Assembly (NCBI GenBank): GCA_964404895.1 | Contig: CAYOLV010000001.1 | Coordinates: 62,001 to 126,000, forward strand | DNA: 64,000 nt | Direction of reading: 5' to 3' | From: JBGSUZ01 sp964404895 | Lineage (GTDB): Bacteria; Bacillota; Clostridia; Peptostreptococcales; Acidaminobacteraceae | In this document: one piece after another, positions 1 through 7,546 of the stretch | Numbering within the stretch: the first letter of the stretch is position 1 | Layout of the letters: each line of letters opens with the position of its first letter | Program-made: the position numbers and the translations under genes | Notes under the pieces: generated by a model | Seen by the model: the letters and a program-made list of their open reading frames with translations, nothing else | Databases searched by the model: none | What the model was told of the DNA's origin: nothing

Positions 1-1
1 A

Positions 2-127
2 TCGGGATTCCCACTGGTTGCACCAGGGCTAAAAATGTTATGGAAACCAGACGAAGCCGCCCTTGATGAGTGCCGAGCTTATGGTGCCAATTTTATTAAG
101 GGTCTTAGGGAACAGATCAACAATTAA
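2..127 (+). CDS. C-terminal end of a flavodoxin-like flavoprotein (partial)
   Basis: An open frame enters from the left edge and stops at the TAA at 125-127, giving about 41 residues. It has a PLVAPGLK stretch, then WKPDEAALDECRAYG and an amphipathic end. This pattern (strand, short loop with PDE, last helix ending near a conserved Gly) resembles the C-terminus of flavodoxin domains, such as those of A-type flavoproteins (FprA). That is recognition by eye from a short fragment; the start and the rest of the gene lie outside the window. A broken DUF438/PAS frame begins immediately after it. Confidence 0.4.
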   Translation, partial: SGFPLVAPGLKMLWKPDEAALDECRAYGANFIKGLREQINN

Positions 128-128
128 T

Positions 129-483
129 TTGGAAAATCACGAAGAATGGCTGGCCATAGATGCAGGCAGTTTGCTTCCCGAAGAAATCAATGCTATTTTA
201 AACACCTTGCCACTGGACATGACCTTTGTTGGGGCAGATGAGCGGGTCAAATATTTTACCCAAGGAAAGGAGCGGATTTTTGATCGACCGAAAACCATCC
301 TTGGAAAGGAAGTAAAAAATTGCCACCCACCAAAGAGCGTTCAGATTGTGGAACAAATTTGTCTACATTCGCTGCTTTGCCGTTAGAAATGCCGCAGGAG
401 AATTCTTAGGTACGTTGGAAATTACTCAAGATATTAAGCCGATACAAGCCCTTGATGGGGAGAAACGGTTAATGGGTGAGTAG
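129..483 (+). pseudogene. Remnant of a DUF438-type PAS domain protein, with internal deletion
   Basis: The first frame (from about 129 to 358) encodes a recognisable PAS domain of the DUF438 family: SLLPEEINAILNTLPLDM, VKYFTQGKERIFDRPK and CHPPKSV. After VEQI the frame breaks, and the match resumes in another frame at about 359 with FVYIR, AVRNAAGEFLGTLE and TQDIKPIQALDGEKR, stopping at 481-483. In intact family members roughly 20-30 residues lie between these two blocks, so an internal deletion that also shifts frame is the simplest explanation. The N-terminal DUF438 and hemerythrin-like parts are also absent. No ribosome binding site precedes it. Family members are thought to be haem or redox sensors; this copy should be non-functional. 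Confidence 0.7.
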
Positions 484-493
484 GGGGAAATTT

Positions 494-1080
494 ATGAATC
501 CAAAATTATTAGCATTTTTAAAAAAACATACATCCTTTAATGAAGACGTACTAGAAGAAATTATGAGTGCTATGCAAGTTGAAACCTATAAAAAAGGCGC
601 CCTGCTTCTTAGGCAGGGCGACATTTCCAGTAAGTGTTATGTGGTACTAGAGGGTTGTATCAGACAATATACCATTGGTGAAGACGGTAAAGAAATAACC
701 AACAATTTTTTCACTGAGGAGCAGACGGTTACTCTGTTTATGAGCTATAAAAAAGAGTGCCCTCAGATTATTTTTTGTCCTGCGCTGAAGATTCTATTTT
801 ACTCGTTGGGGATTTTGAAACGGAAGAAAACATGTACCAAAAATATCCTGAACTTGAAAAGGTTACACGCTCCATGTTAGAACTCAGCATTGGTGAAACT
901 CAAGATGAAACGGCTTTATTTATGAGCTCCACCCCAGAGCAGCGTTATCTTAGGCTGGTGCAAAAAAGACCTAGCCTTATTAATCGTGTGCCACAACATC
1001 AATTGGCAAGTTATCTTGGCATGACGCCAGAATCTTTGAGCAGAATCAAGAAAAGAATCGCCAAAGACACGGTTTTATGA
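494..1080 (+). pseudogene. Crp/Fnr-family transcriptional regulator, frameshifted
   Basis: ATG at 494 follows a GGGG-rich ribosome binding site. The first 87 or so codons give a cyclic-nucleotide-binding-like sensor domain (YKKGALLLRQGD, CYVVLEGCIRQY). Near 747-755 the frame is lost; the same protein continues one frame away from about 757 with VPSDYFLSCAEDS and a C-terminal winged helix (HQLASYLGMTPESLSRIKKR) ending at the TGA at 1078-1080. The join lies at an AAAAAA run followed by GAG; adding one A, or one G, restores a single protein of about 194 residues, the usual family length. It is a real frameshift, a homopolymer-length variant or a sequencing error. Target genes unknown. Confidence 0.8.
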
Positions 1081-1087
1081 TTGTCGG

Positions 1088-1143
1088 TTCTGTAGTTCTG
1101 TAGTTCTGTGGTTCAGAGGTTCTGTAGTTCTGAGGTTTCACGG
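1088..1143. repeat. Tandem octamer repeat (TTCTGTAG-like, 7 units)
   Basis: Seven consecutive 8-base units fill the gap between two convergent genes: TTCTGTAG twice, TTCTGTGG, TTCAGAGG, TTCTGTAG, TTCTGAGG and TTTCACGG. The last unit is degenerate. It starts 7 bases after the stop of the broken Crp/Fnr gene. It does not form an obvious terminator hairpin. Confidence 0.75.
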
Positions 1144-1160
1144 TTTTAACCTTTCAAAAT

Positions 1161-1874
1161 TCAAGACGAGTTCCGACCGCCCCTCAGTATAAGCCATAGG
1201 GCAAGGGTGAGTTCTCCAAGAGCCATCGGCAGACTCAATAGGGTTTCAAGCTTTAAAGTGATGTTTTCAAGTTGCGGTAAAAACGAGTGGAAGGAATGAA
1301 TCAAGATATAGCTCAGTGAGGCGATGCCTACGAATATACCCAAAATTTTAGGGATAAAATTTGATTTAAGGATTGCATAACTTAGGACTAACAGGTGAAA
1401 ACCGAAAATAATCAAACCAAAGGACCATATGCTCTCAAAGTTATTTAAATGGTACACCAATTGAGATTCCAGCCGGTCAAGGGAGATAGAAAGCCCTTGA
1501 TTTTCTTTTCCAATTAATAGAGCGATGGAGATTAAATGGGTTAGGGCTATGCCCAGTATTGAGGCATATAACAGTCGAAGACCTGCGACTATCAGAGCCA
1601 AACGGGCACCAATCTTCTTTAGAAAGATGTAAAGTGCCCATGAAACCACAACATCCAATAGCAGTATAATGAACCAACCTAGAATTTCCATTTGGAAAAG
1701 GCTCAAAGACTGAGAAATTCGGTTCAGTGTTTCGATGGGATTGTCCTTTACGATGAGACTGGCGTGTACAAACCCATATGAAAACCCTGCGCAAATGGCC
1801 ATAAGCACGATGGATAAACCTGCAATGAGAGAAACTTGTCTCTGCGTTAATTTTTCTGTTTTGTAAGGGAACAT
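1161..1874 (-). CDS. DUF4386-family integral membrane protein
   Basis: A 237-residue protein with about six hydrophobic segments: near residues 12-35, 55-75, 80-95, 125-145, 150-195 and 205-235. The layout and the text around the second and third helices (NRISQSLSLFQMEILGWF, LDVVVSWALYIFLKK) match the DUF4386 family, whose function is not known. I start it at the ATG at 1874 (MFPYKTEK), which has an AGGAGGTCG ribosome binding site (1881-1890 region); a longer frame to 1931 lacks one. It is transcribed divergently from the riboswitch-controlled exporter gene. Confidence 0.75.
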   Translation of the reverse strand: MFPYKTEKLTQRQVSLIAGLSIVLMAICAGFSYGFVHASLIVKDNPIETLNRISQSLSLFQMEILGWFIILLLDVVVSWALYIFLKKIGARLALIVAGLRLLYASILGIALTHLISIALLIGKENQGLSISLDRLESQLVYHLNNFESIWSFGLIIFGFHLLVLSYAILKSNFIPKILGIFVGIASLSYILIHSFHSFLPQLENITLKLETLLSLPMALGELTLALWLILRGGRNSS

Positions 1875-1998
1875 ATAGCGACCTCCTCCTTTTGTTAAGA
1901 ATATCTTATCACGGCGGATATTTTCGTTCATTGACTTAAGTTAAGAGGGTTAAGGGTGAAGGAAGGGTAATCATGAATTCAAAAGTAAATATTTTTTA

Positions 1999-2027
1999 TT
2001 GACACCTATTTTAGGATGTGCTAATAT
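1999..2027 (+). promoter_or_regulatory. Sigma-A-type promoter of the ykkC/DMT transcription unit
   Basis: TTGACA at 1999-2004 and TAATAT at 2022-2027 are separated by 17 bases, close to consensus. It lies about 55 bases upstream of the riboswitch aptamer. Just after the expected start point is a perfect 12-base palindrome, AAGTTGCAACTT (2035-2046). Confidence 0.8.
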
Positions 2028-2034
2028 TCAATCT

Positions 2035-2053
2035 AAGTTGCAACTTAAGTTAA
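2035..2053. promoter_or_regulatory. Palindromic site overlapping the 5' leader (candidate operator)
   Basis: AAGTTGCAACTT is a perfect 12-base palindrome at 2035-2046, overlapping a second palindrome ACTTAAGT (2043-2050). The 11-mer ACTTAAGTTAA at 2043-2053 recurs exactly at 1934-1944, upstream of the promoter. This arrangement would suit a dimeric repressor binding at two sites; the repressor is unknown. Confidence 0.35.
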
Positions 2054-2079
2054 ATTTAAAAACTCAATATAAGTTAGTT

Positions 2080-2167
2080 TTCTAGGGTTCCGCAGTTCAC
2101 ACTGGTCTGGTCCAAGAGAAAACGCACAGGGAACTGTGTACACGGAAGGATAAAAGCCTGGGAGATA
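2080..2167 (+). ncRNA. ykkC-family riboswitch, most likely guanidine-I
   Basis: The leader carries the hallmark blocks of the ykkC class in order: CTAGGGTTCCG (2082-2092), CTGGTCCAAGAGAAAA (2107-2122 region), ACACGG near 2140-2145 and GGATAAAAGCCTGGGAGA (2148-2165). Class 1 ykkC RNAs bind guanidinium and turn on exporters or degradation enzymes; related subtypes bind ppGpp, PRPP or nucleoside diphosphates. The gene behind it is a small drug/metabolite exporter, which favours guanidine. The 3' conserved block is also the left arm of the terminator hairpin that follows, so ligand binding should prevent termination (an ON switch). Confidence 0.85.
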
Positions 2168-2197
2168 TTTTAAAAAATATTTTCTCAGGCTTTTTTT
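2156..2197 (+). terminator. Riboswitch expression-platform terminator
   Basis: The left arm from 2156 (GCCTGGGAGATATTTT) pairs with AAAATATTTTCTCAGGC ending at 2190, followed by seven T. Its left arm overlaps the conserved end of the ykkC aptamer, so the two structures exclude each other. Confidence 0.85.
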
Positions 2198-2241
2198 GTA
2201 TTCATTTGTGGGCAATGACAGTTTTCTAAAGGAGGTACATC

Positions 2242-2676
2242 ATGTACATGAAGTTTATCCCCATTTTATTGGTCGTTGTATCCAGCACTTGCTACCACCT
2301 CAGTCAAAAGGGGACACCGTCTAGTTTAAGTCCTATTGTGGCGTTAATAGTCACTTATGTGACAGCGTCTGTTATATCTATCCTTTCCTATTTTATATTT
2401 GTGCCAAAGTCAGATTTTGCAGGTCTCATAGAAGCTGTCCAAACAGCAAACTGGGCGAGTTTCTTGCTGGGGTTTGCTGTAGTGGGTTTAGAATTGGGGT
2501 TTTTACTGGCTTATCGCGCAGGGTGGCAGATCAGTAGTGCCAGCCTCTTGTCTAATACCTTGGTAGCATTGATGCTCATTCCAATAGGACTGCTATTTTT
2601 TAAAGAAACCATCTCTTTGACATCTGTCATGGGCGTTGTCCTATGTATGACAGGATTGGTCTTTATTTCTAGGTAA
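2242..2676 (+). CDS. Small DMT/EamA-type exporter controlled by the ykkC riboswitch
   Basis: A 144-residue protein with four to five hydrophobic segments, half the size of ten-helix EamA proteins, so it probably works as a dimer. The segment near residues 72-90 contains VVGLELGFLLAYRAGW, typical of this small DMT group. The start ATG has the ribosome binding site AAAGGAGG. A guanidine-I-type riboswitch lies directly upstream, so guanidinium or a related cation is the likely exported substrate; this is an inference from regulation, since the protein is not a plain SugE/Gdx SMR protein by eye. Confidence 0.75.
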   Translation: MYMKFIPILLVVVSSTCYHLSQKGTPSSLSPIVALIVTYVTASVISILSYFIFVPKSDFAGLIEAVQTANWASFLLGFAVVGLELGFLLAYRAGWQISSASLLSNTLVALMLIPIGLLFFKETISLTSVMGVVLCMTGLVFISR

Positions 2677-2761
2677 AGGGGTATAAAAATAACGTTTACG
2701 AAAATAATGTTTGAATAATTTGGCATAAATAATTGAGGAAATTTAATGAGGAGGCAATAAA

Positions 2762-3469
2762 ATGCAAAAATTTATTATTGAAGAGGAATTTTGGGAAGTG
2801 TTTCCTGAGGCTCAAATAGGCATTGTTATATCCAAGAATATTGACAATAAAATCAAAGACAGTGAATTATACAAAACCCTTCTAGAAGATGGCGAAAAAG
2901 AATTGGCAAAATATTTAACTGAAGAGGAGTTCAGCAACAATAAAGTCATTAAGGTTTGGCGTGAGGCCTTTCAGAAATTTAAAACGAAAAAGGGTGCCAG
3001 ATCTTCAATTGAAGCTTTGCTCAAAAGGGTTCATAACGGCAATCATATTGGTACCATCAACCCCCTTGTGGACATTTACAATTCAATCTCTTTAAAATAC
3101 GCACTGCCTTGCGGCGGCGAAGATCTAGATACTTTTGTTGGAGATGTGCGGTTGACAAAGGCAGTGGGCAATGAGCCTTTTGTGACGCTGGGAACCGATG
3201 AAAATGCCCCGCCCTACGAAGGTGAAATTGTCTACAAAGACGACGCAGGTGGGATTTGCAGATGTTGGAATTGGAGAGAATCGGTAAGAACGATGTTGAC
3301 CGAAGAAACTCAAAATGCCTTCTTATGCATTGAACTTGTAGACCAAGAGAGAGATGAAGATTTCCATAAAGCCCTCAGTGAATTGGAAAAAATGGTGGAA
3401 GAACACTTGGGAGGAACCCCTGAAGTTTTTGTGCTAGACAGGGAACATAAGTCGATTGAAATTCGCTAA
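2762..3469 (+). CDS. B3/4 (tRNA-editing-like) domain protein
   Basis: A 235-residue soluble protein matching stand-alone B3/4 domain proteins, which share the fold of the editing domain of phenylalanyl-tRNA synthetase beta chain. Recognisable blocks are VWREAFQKFKTKKGARSS (about 63-80), LVDIYNSISLKYALPCGGEDLD (100-121) and CRCWNWRES near 163-171. It could deacylate mischarged tRNA or bind an amino-acid-like ligand; the activity is not proven for stand-alone members. The ribosome binding site is GAGGAGG. It is followed at 78 bases by a radical SAM gene. Confidence 0.75.
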   Translation: MQKFIIEEEFWEVFPEAQIGIVISKNIDNKIKDSELYKTLLEDGEKELAKYLTEEEFSNNKVIKVWREAFQKFKTKKGARSSIEALLKRVHNGNHIGTINPLVDIYNSISLKYALPCGGEDLDTFVGDVRLTKAVGNEPFVTLGTDENAPPYEGEIVYKDDAGGICRCWNWRESVRTMLTEETQNAFLCIELVDQERDEDFHKALSELEKMVEEHLGGTPEVFVLDREHKSIEIR

Positions 3470-3547
3470 TCTCATTAATGTAAAATGTTGCGTTAAAGCA
3501 AAAACGATTACAGTGAAAGAGATAGCAACTAACAGAGGAGATTTGAA

Positions 3548-4234
3548 ATGGGAAATTTCACTTACAAGGATATTTATTTAGAAGAGGGAAAGAGGGTACT
3601 TGAAATCAATATCCTACCCGAAAAGTATTGCAACTTCGATTGCATATTTTGCCCTATTGGACGTTCCAACCATAAAACGGATCAGCCAATGGCTTTCAAA
3701 GGTTTTGAAAAAGCCATGTCAGATTTTGAAATGAGAATCGAGGCGACTAAGCCTGACTTAATATTCATCAATTCAAAAGGAGAGGCTTTTGTAAACGATA
3801 AACTCAGTGAAATCATTAAATTTATCAAAGAAAAAGGTCTTAGGGTTAGACTTCTTTCCAACGGTTATTTGCTAGGTCGAGAATCCAATCAAGTAATAGC
3901 CAACTTGTGTGACGAAGTCATCGGCGAAATAAAAATTATTAAAGATGAAGATTTCCAAAAAGTTCAACGACCGATGGCGGGCTATACCCTAGAAGAATAT
4001 ATTTTTAACATGTCATCTTTTAGAAAGCAGTATAAAGGGAAATTTATCTTTGAAATTACCATTGTAAAAGGATATAACGACGATCTTGTATCCCTTCAGC
4101 AGTTGAAAAAAATTATTAAACATTTAGAACCTAGCGAGGTTCAAATAGTGGGTATTGATGATGAACCTTTTAAGAAAAAGCTGGGCATAAGCCGTGAACG
4201 GTTGGAAGAAATAAAAAAAACACTTCAAATTTAA
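3548..4234 (+). CDS. Radical SAM protein next to an AOR-family gene
   Basis: A 228-residue radical SAM protein with the cluster motif CNFDCIFC (CX3CX2C, about residues 28-35), then INSKGEAFVNDKLSEII and a barrel-like remainder. There is no visible SPASM or auxiliary cluster domain. It lies 74 bases upstream of a tungsten aldehyde oxidoreductase-family gene, where dedicated radical SAM maturases are known. A role in cofactor or enzyme maturation is possible, but the protein is shorter than the described AOR-linked maturases. It also resembles Fe-S oxidoreductases of unknown role. The ribosome binding site is AGAGGAG. Confidence 0.75.
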   Translation: MGNFTYKDIYLEEGKRVLEINILPEKYCNFDCIFCPIGRSNHKTDQPMAFKGFEKAMSDFEMRIEATKPDLIFINSKGEAFVNDKLSEIIKFIKEKGLRVRLLSNGYLLGRESNQVIANLCDEVIGEIKIIKDEDFQKVQRPMAGYTLEEYIFNMSSFRKQYKGKFIFEITIVKGYNDDLVSLQQLKKIIKHLEPSEVQIVGIDDEPFKKKLGISRERLEEIKKTLQI

Positions 4235-4308
4235 GTTGTTTTTAACAAATAATAGGGGGTACAATTAAAACTAGGGAAAAAGTAAAATTTGATAAGGGAG
4301 AGGTAGAA

Positions 4309-6354
4309 ATGACTAAACACAATTATGGGTACATGGGCAAGATTCTATGGGTAGATTTGAATACCCACGAAATCACCAGCAAAGAAATTGACGAAGCTGT
4401 TTATAGGGAATACCTGACAGGTTATGGTCTGGGGGTTAAAATCATTTATGAAAACCAGCCTCCAAAGTTGCCGCCTCTAGATTCAAGAAATATTCTCGGT
4501 TTTATGAGTGGCCTCTTAACGGGAACGAAAGCCTTTTTTACAGGTCGATATTGTGTCATTGGAAAGAGCCCTCTCACAGGGACTTGGGGCGATGCCAACA
4601 GTGGCGGTCACTTTGCACCTACTATTAAAGAAGCGGGTTATGACGGTATCTTTTTTGTAGGAAAAAGTGAAAAGCCAGTCTACTTGCTTATTAATGGGGG
4701 TCAAATCACCCTTGAACCTACCTTGCAGTCCGATGGCTACGAGTTATGGGGACAATCAACCTTAGACACGGAGCAATACTTGATCAATAAGCACGGCGAA
4801 AAGTTCCAAGTCTCATCTATTGGACCTTCGGGAGAACAGCAGTCCCTGATTTCAGGCATTGTCACAGATGGTGGGAGATTGGCGGCAAGAAGCGGTCTTG
4901 GCGCACTCATGGGGTCTAAAAACCTCAAGGCACTATGTATCAGTGGCACAACCGATGTAGAAGTCTATGATCAAGCAACCATCATTTCTGGCAATCAAAA
5001 ATTTGCAAAAGCTTTTAAACACTTTAAGACACCTATGATCGATTACGTGGAATCTGTAGCCCCAACTACACAAATCGGTTCTGACATGCTAGATCTTTTT
5101 ACAAAGTTTAATATCCAACCAACAGCTGAAGCGGGTAGGTACGTCATGTCCCATTGGGGAACTGCTGGGGTTGTATCTTATAGCGCTGGCAATAATGATT
5201 CCCCTATTAAAAATTGGCTAGGTGAAGGGGATCAAGACTTTCCACCGTCCAAATCCAGTAAAATTTCTAATAACGCCGTAACCGACCTGCAAGATGAAAA
5301 ATATGGCTGTTACTGTTGCCCTATGCGATGCGGCGGCTATATGAAAAACAAGGATAACAGCAAAATACATAAACCAGAATATGAAACCCTCTGTGGATTC
5401 GGAACCCTGTTAGAAGCAGACAATCTGGACAATATAATCGAAATCAACCACTTGCTCAATTGCGCTGGAATGGACACCATCAGTGCCGCCACTACGGTTT
5501 CTTGGTTTTATGAAATGGTTCATGAAGATCTGATCGATAAAGAGAAGTTCTTTGATGAAAACATCAAGTGGACCTGTAATGATGGCGCACTGGCATTGGT
5601 AAAACTCATGATTTCAGGAGAAGGCGTTGGTAAGTACCTTCGCAATGGTATTGCTTCGGCCGCAAAGGACTTGCTTGAAAATGGCTATATCAATGAAATC
5701 AACCGAGACAGAGCTTTGGAGTGCGGCATGGTGATTCAAGGTCAAGAATTGCCTATGCACGACCCTAGAAAAGTGAATACTGTAGGGGTTGGACTTGGTG
5801 TTGGGTATGAAGCTGAACCAACGCCGGGGCGACATACATCTACCCTAAGTGGTGCGGATTATTATAAAGAAGAAATGAACAAACAAAAGAAAACAAGCCA
5901 TTTACACCCTTTGCGCAACAAAAATAGCTTACCTGAACGGGAATTCATTGGAGAGAGCTTAAAAACAGATAGCTGTTTTATGGACTTGATCAATGGTCTA
6001 GGCATGTGTGCCTTTGGTTTTGGGAACGATGTCAATTTGCCACTGATGGAATACATCAACGCCGCCACTGGTTGGGACTACGACTTTGATTATTATATGA
6101 CTTGTGCTCAAAGAATTAAAACCTTGAGACATTCTTTTAATATTCGAGAAGGCATCGATGTGAAAAATATTAGAATGCCTGAAAGAATTCGTGCGGGCAT
6201 AGATGAATACGAAGGCATGTCTTTCCAAGAGGTTAAAGACAGTTACTTTGACGCCATGTCCTATGAGCCAGAGACGTTAAGACCGACTCAAGACATATTG
6301 AAAAAATTAAATTTGGACTATGTCATCAAAGACTTATACGGGAGTGATTTCTAA
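4309..6354 (+). CDS. Aldehyde:ferredoxin oxidoreductase-family protein
   Basis: A 681-residue cytoplasmic enzyme of the AOR family, which binds a bis-pyranopterin tungsten cofactor and one 4Fe-4S cluster and oxidises aldehydes (or related compounds) with ferredoxin. N-terminal blocks YGYMGKILWVDLNT, GYGLGVKIIYE and SPLTGTWGDANSGG fit the AOR N domain. The cluster motif is CYCCPMRC (near 339-346, CX2CX3C) with the fourth Cys in ETLCGFG (about 367). GQELPMHDPR near 480-490 is also typical. Substrate cannot be told: the sequence looks like the diverse 'AOR-like' groups rather than classic aor. It is directly followed, without a gap, by a YhhN gene. Confidence 0.88.
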   Translation: MTKHNYGYMGKILWVDLNTHEITSKEIDEAVYREYLTGYGLGVKIIYENQPPKLPPLDSRNILGFMSGLLTGTKAFFTGRYCVIGKSPLTGTWGDANSGGHFAPTIKEAGYDGIFFVGKSEKPVYLLINGGQITLEPTLQSDGYELWGQSTLDTEQYLINKHGEKFQVSSIGPSGEQQSLISGIVTDGGRLAARSGLGALMGSKNLKALCISGTTDVEVYDQATIISGNQKFAKAFKHFKTPMIDYVESVAPTTQIGSDMLDLFTKFNIQPTAEAGRYVMSHWGTAGVVSYSAGNNDSPIKNWLGEGDQDFPPSKSSKISNNAVTDLQDEKYGCYCCPMRCGGYMKNKDNSKIHKPEYETLCGFGTLLEADNLDNIIEINHLLNCAGMDTISAATTVSWFYEMVHEDLIDKEKFFDENIKWTCNDGALALVKLMISGEGVGKYLRNGIASAAKDLLENGYINEINRDRALECGMVIQGQELPMHDPRKVNTVGVGLGVGYEAEPTPGRHTSTLSGADYYKEEMNKQKKTSHLHPLRNKNSLPEREFIGESLKTDSCFMDLINGLGMCAFGFGNDVNLPLMEYINAATGWDYDFDYYMTCAQRIKTLRHSFNIREGIDVKNIRMPERIRAGIDEYEGMSFQEVKDSYFDAMSYEPETLRPTQDILKKLNLDYVIKDLYGSDF

Positions 6355-7089
6355 GTGAAGTACATTCTCATATTATTGCTGGTCATTGTTTCCGTATTAA
6401 ACGTATACAGCCAAAAATCATCGGAAAAAGGGTCTGTTAATTATTGGATCAAAACCATCACCAAGCCTTTGCTTATGCCTCTCATCGCCGCTGTGTACCT
6501 CAGTTTTTCAGAAGAGGTAGAGCCTCTACTGCTTTTGGCCTTCGCTTTTGGTTGGCTTGGGGACATTGCTCTGATGCTTCATATTAACATTCAAAAGGGT
6601 ACTGCCCTAAAGTCCACTGAAAAACCAGACATCCTTCCATTGATGTTTGGCATGGTATTTTTCCTCTGTGGTCATATCACCTATATCTTTTTATTTGCCA
6701 AAGAAGCTGCAGCTTTTACAAATCATATAGCCATTTACACAGGCATCTATATGATCTATGCTCTGTATGCTTTTGTGATGTTTAAATACTTAAGCACACA
6801 TGGCTTGTTAAAGTCTGAGGATCTAAGCCCCAAGGTGAGGCAGATTTTAAAAATGGCAGTGGTTATTTATATGCTGGCCATTACCCTTATGAGCTTTATG
6901 GCATTCTTGAGATACATGAACTATTGGAATTTGACCACCTTACTTTGTTTTATAGGTTCTTTGGTCTTTATTTCATCAGATTCAGTGCTGTCCATCAGTT
7001 TGCTGGGTCAAAACAAGAAAATGTCTGAGGCTTATATTATGGCAAGTTACATTGTGGCTCAGACTTTAATCATGGTGAGCTATTTATAA
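6355..7089 (+). CDS. YhhN-family membrane protein (lysoplasmalogenase-like)
   Basis: A 244-residue protein of about eight membrane helices. Family marks are TKPLLMPL (about 36-43), GWLGDIALML (61-70), LCGHITYIF (99-107), SDSVLSI (near 217) and a final SYIVAQTLI. YhhN/TMEM86 members hydrolyse the vinyl ether of lysoplasmalogens; anaerobic clostridia do make plasmalogens, so the activity is plausible here. It starts with GTG at the base after the AOR stop codon, so the two are co-transcribed and probably translationally coupled. Confidence 0.75.
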   Translation: MKYILILLLVIVSVLNVYSQKSSEKGSVNYWIKTITKPLLMPLIAAVYLSFSEEVEPLLLLAFAFGWLGDIALMLHINIQKGTALKSTEKPDILPLMFGMVFFLCGHITYIFLFAKEAAAFTNHIAIYTGIYMIYALYAFVMFKYLSTHGLLKSEDLSPKVRQILKMAVVIYMLAITLMSFMAFLRYMNYWNLTTLLCFIGSLVFISSDSVLSISLLGQNKKMSEAYIMASYIVAQTLIMVSYL

Positions 7090-7106
7090 AGATAAATATT
7101 TAAAAT

Positions 7107-7145
7107 GAGACCTAGAATCTATTGCAGGATTCTAGGTCTCGTTTT
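7107..7145 (+). terminator. Intrinsic terminator after AOR/YhhN operon
   Basis: GAGACCTAGAATC (7107-7119) and GATTCTAGGTCTC (7128-7140) form a perfect 13-base-pair stem with an 8-base loop, followed by GTTTTG. Confidence 0.85.
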
Positions 7146-7190
7146 GTGAAAAGAAGATTAAAAGCAGTGAATGAGTGATATAATGATAAA

Positions 7191-7208
7191 AACCCCCTAG
7201 GGGGGATA
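7191..7208. promoter_or_regulatory. CsoR-type operator (G/C-tract palindrome)
   Basis: The inverted repeat ACCCCCTAGGGGGGAT lies just upstream of the csoR-like gene and overlaps the ATAATGATAA promoter -10 area. G/C tracts in an AT-rich surround are the typical sites of CsoR/RcnR/FrmR repressors, so this is likely the autoregulatory site for the operon. Confidence 0.75.
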
Positions 7209-7221
7209 TGGAGGTGATATT

Positions 7222-7524
7222 ATGAATGAACATAATCATCCACAAAGTAAGCAAGTCATTAATCGGTTGGCGAGAGCAATTGGTCATTTGGAGTCAATCA
7301 AGAAGATGGCTGAAGAAGGAAGAGACTGCAGCGAATTATTAATCCAGATTTCAGCAGTTATATCGGCGTTAAATGGAGCTAGCAAAGTTATTTTGGAAGA
7401 CCACATCAACCACTGCGTCATAGAAGCCGCTAAAGTAGATGATAAAAAAGTAATCAACGACTTGATTGAAGCAATCAACCAGTATGTGGGGATTAATATT
7501 AAGAAAGATGAGGGAATACATTAG
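7222..7524 (+). CDS. CsoR/RcnR-family metal-sensing repressor
   Basis: A 100-residue all-helical DUF156 protein. The ligand positions read Cys36, His61 and Cys65 (GRDCSELL; EDHINHC), the Cys-His-Cys set of Cu(I)-sensing CsoR, with an extra His64 and several N-terminal His residues (His4, His6). Metal binding releases the repressor from DNA and allows expression of an efflux gene. A G/C-tract operator lies upstream, and the next gene encodes a permease with a histidine-rich tail, 22 bases after the stop. The metal could be Cu, Ni, Co or Zn; the permease suggests a divalent ion, the Cys-His-Cys set suggests Cu(I). Confidence 0.85.
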   Translation: MNEHNHPQSKQVINRLARAIGHLESIKKMAEEGRDCSELLIQISAVISALNGASKVILEDHINHCVIEAAKVDDKKVINDLIEAINQYVGINIKKDEGIH

Positions 7525-7546
7525 TATTTCAACTCGAGGGGACAAA

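Noticed and set aside
740..762. Programmed -1 frameshift in the Crp/Fnr gene
   Set aside because: The run reads AAA AAA G in frame, so only one tRNA could slip cleanly, and no stimulating hairpin is obvious. Simple mutation or sequencing error is more likely; kept only as a side note.
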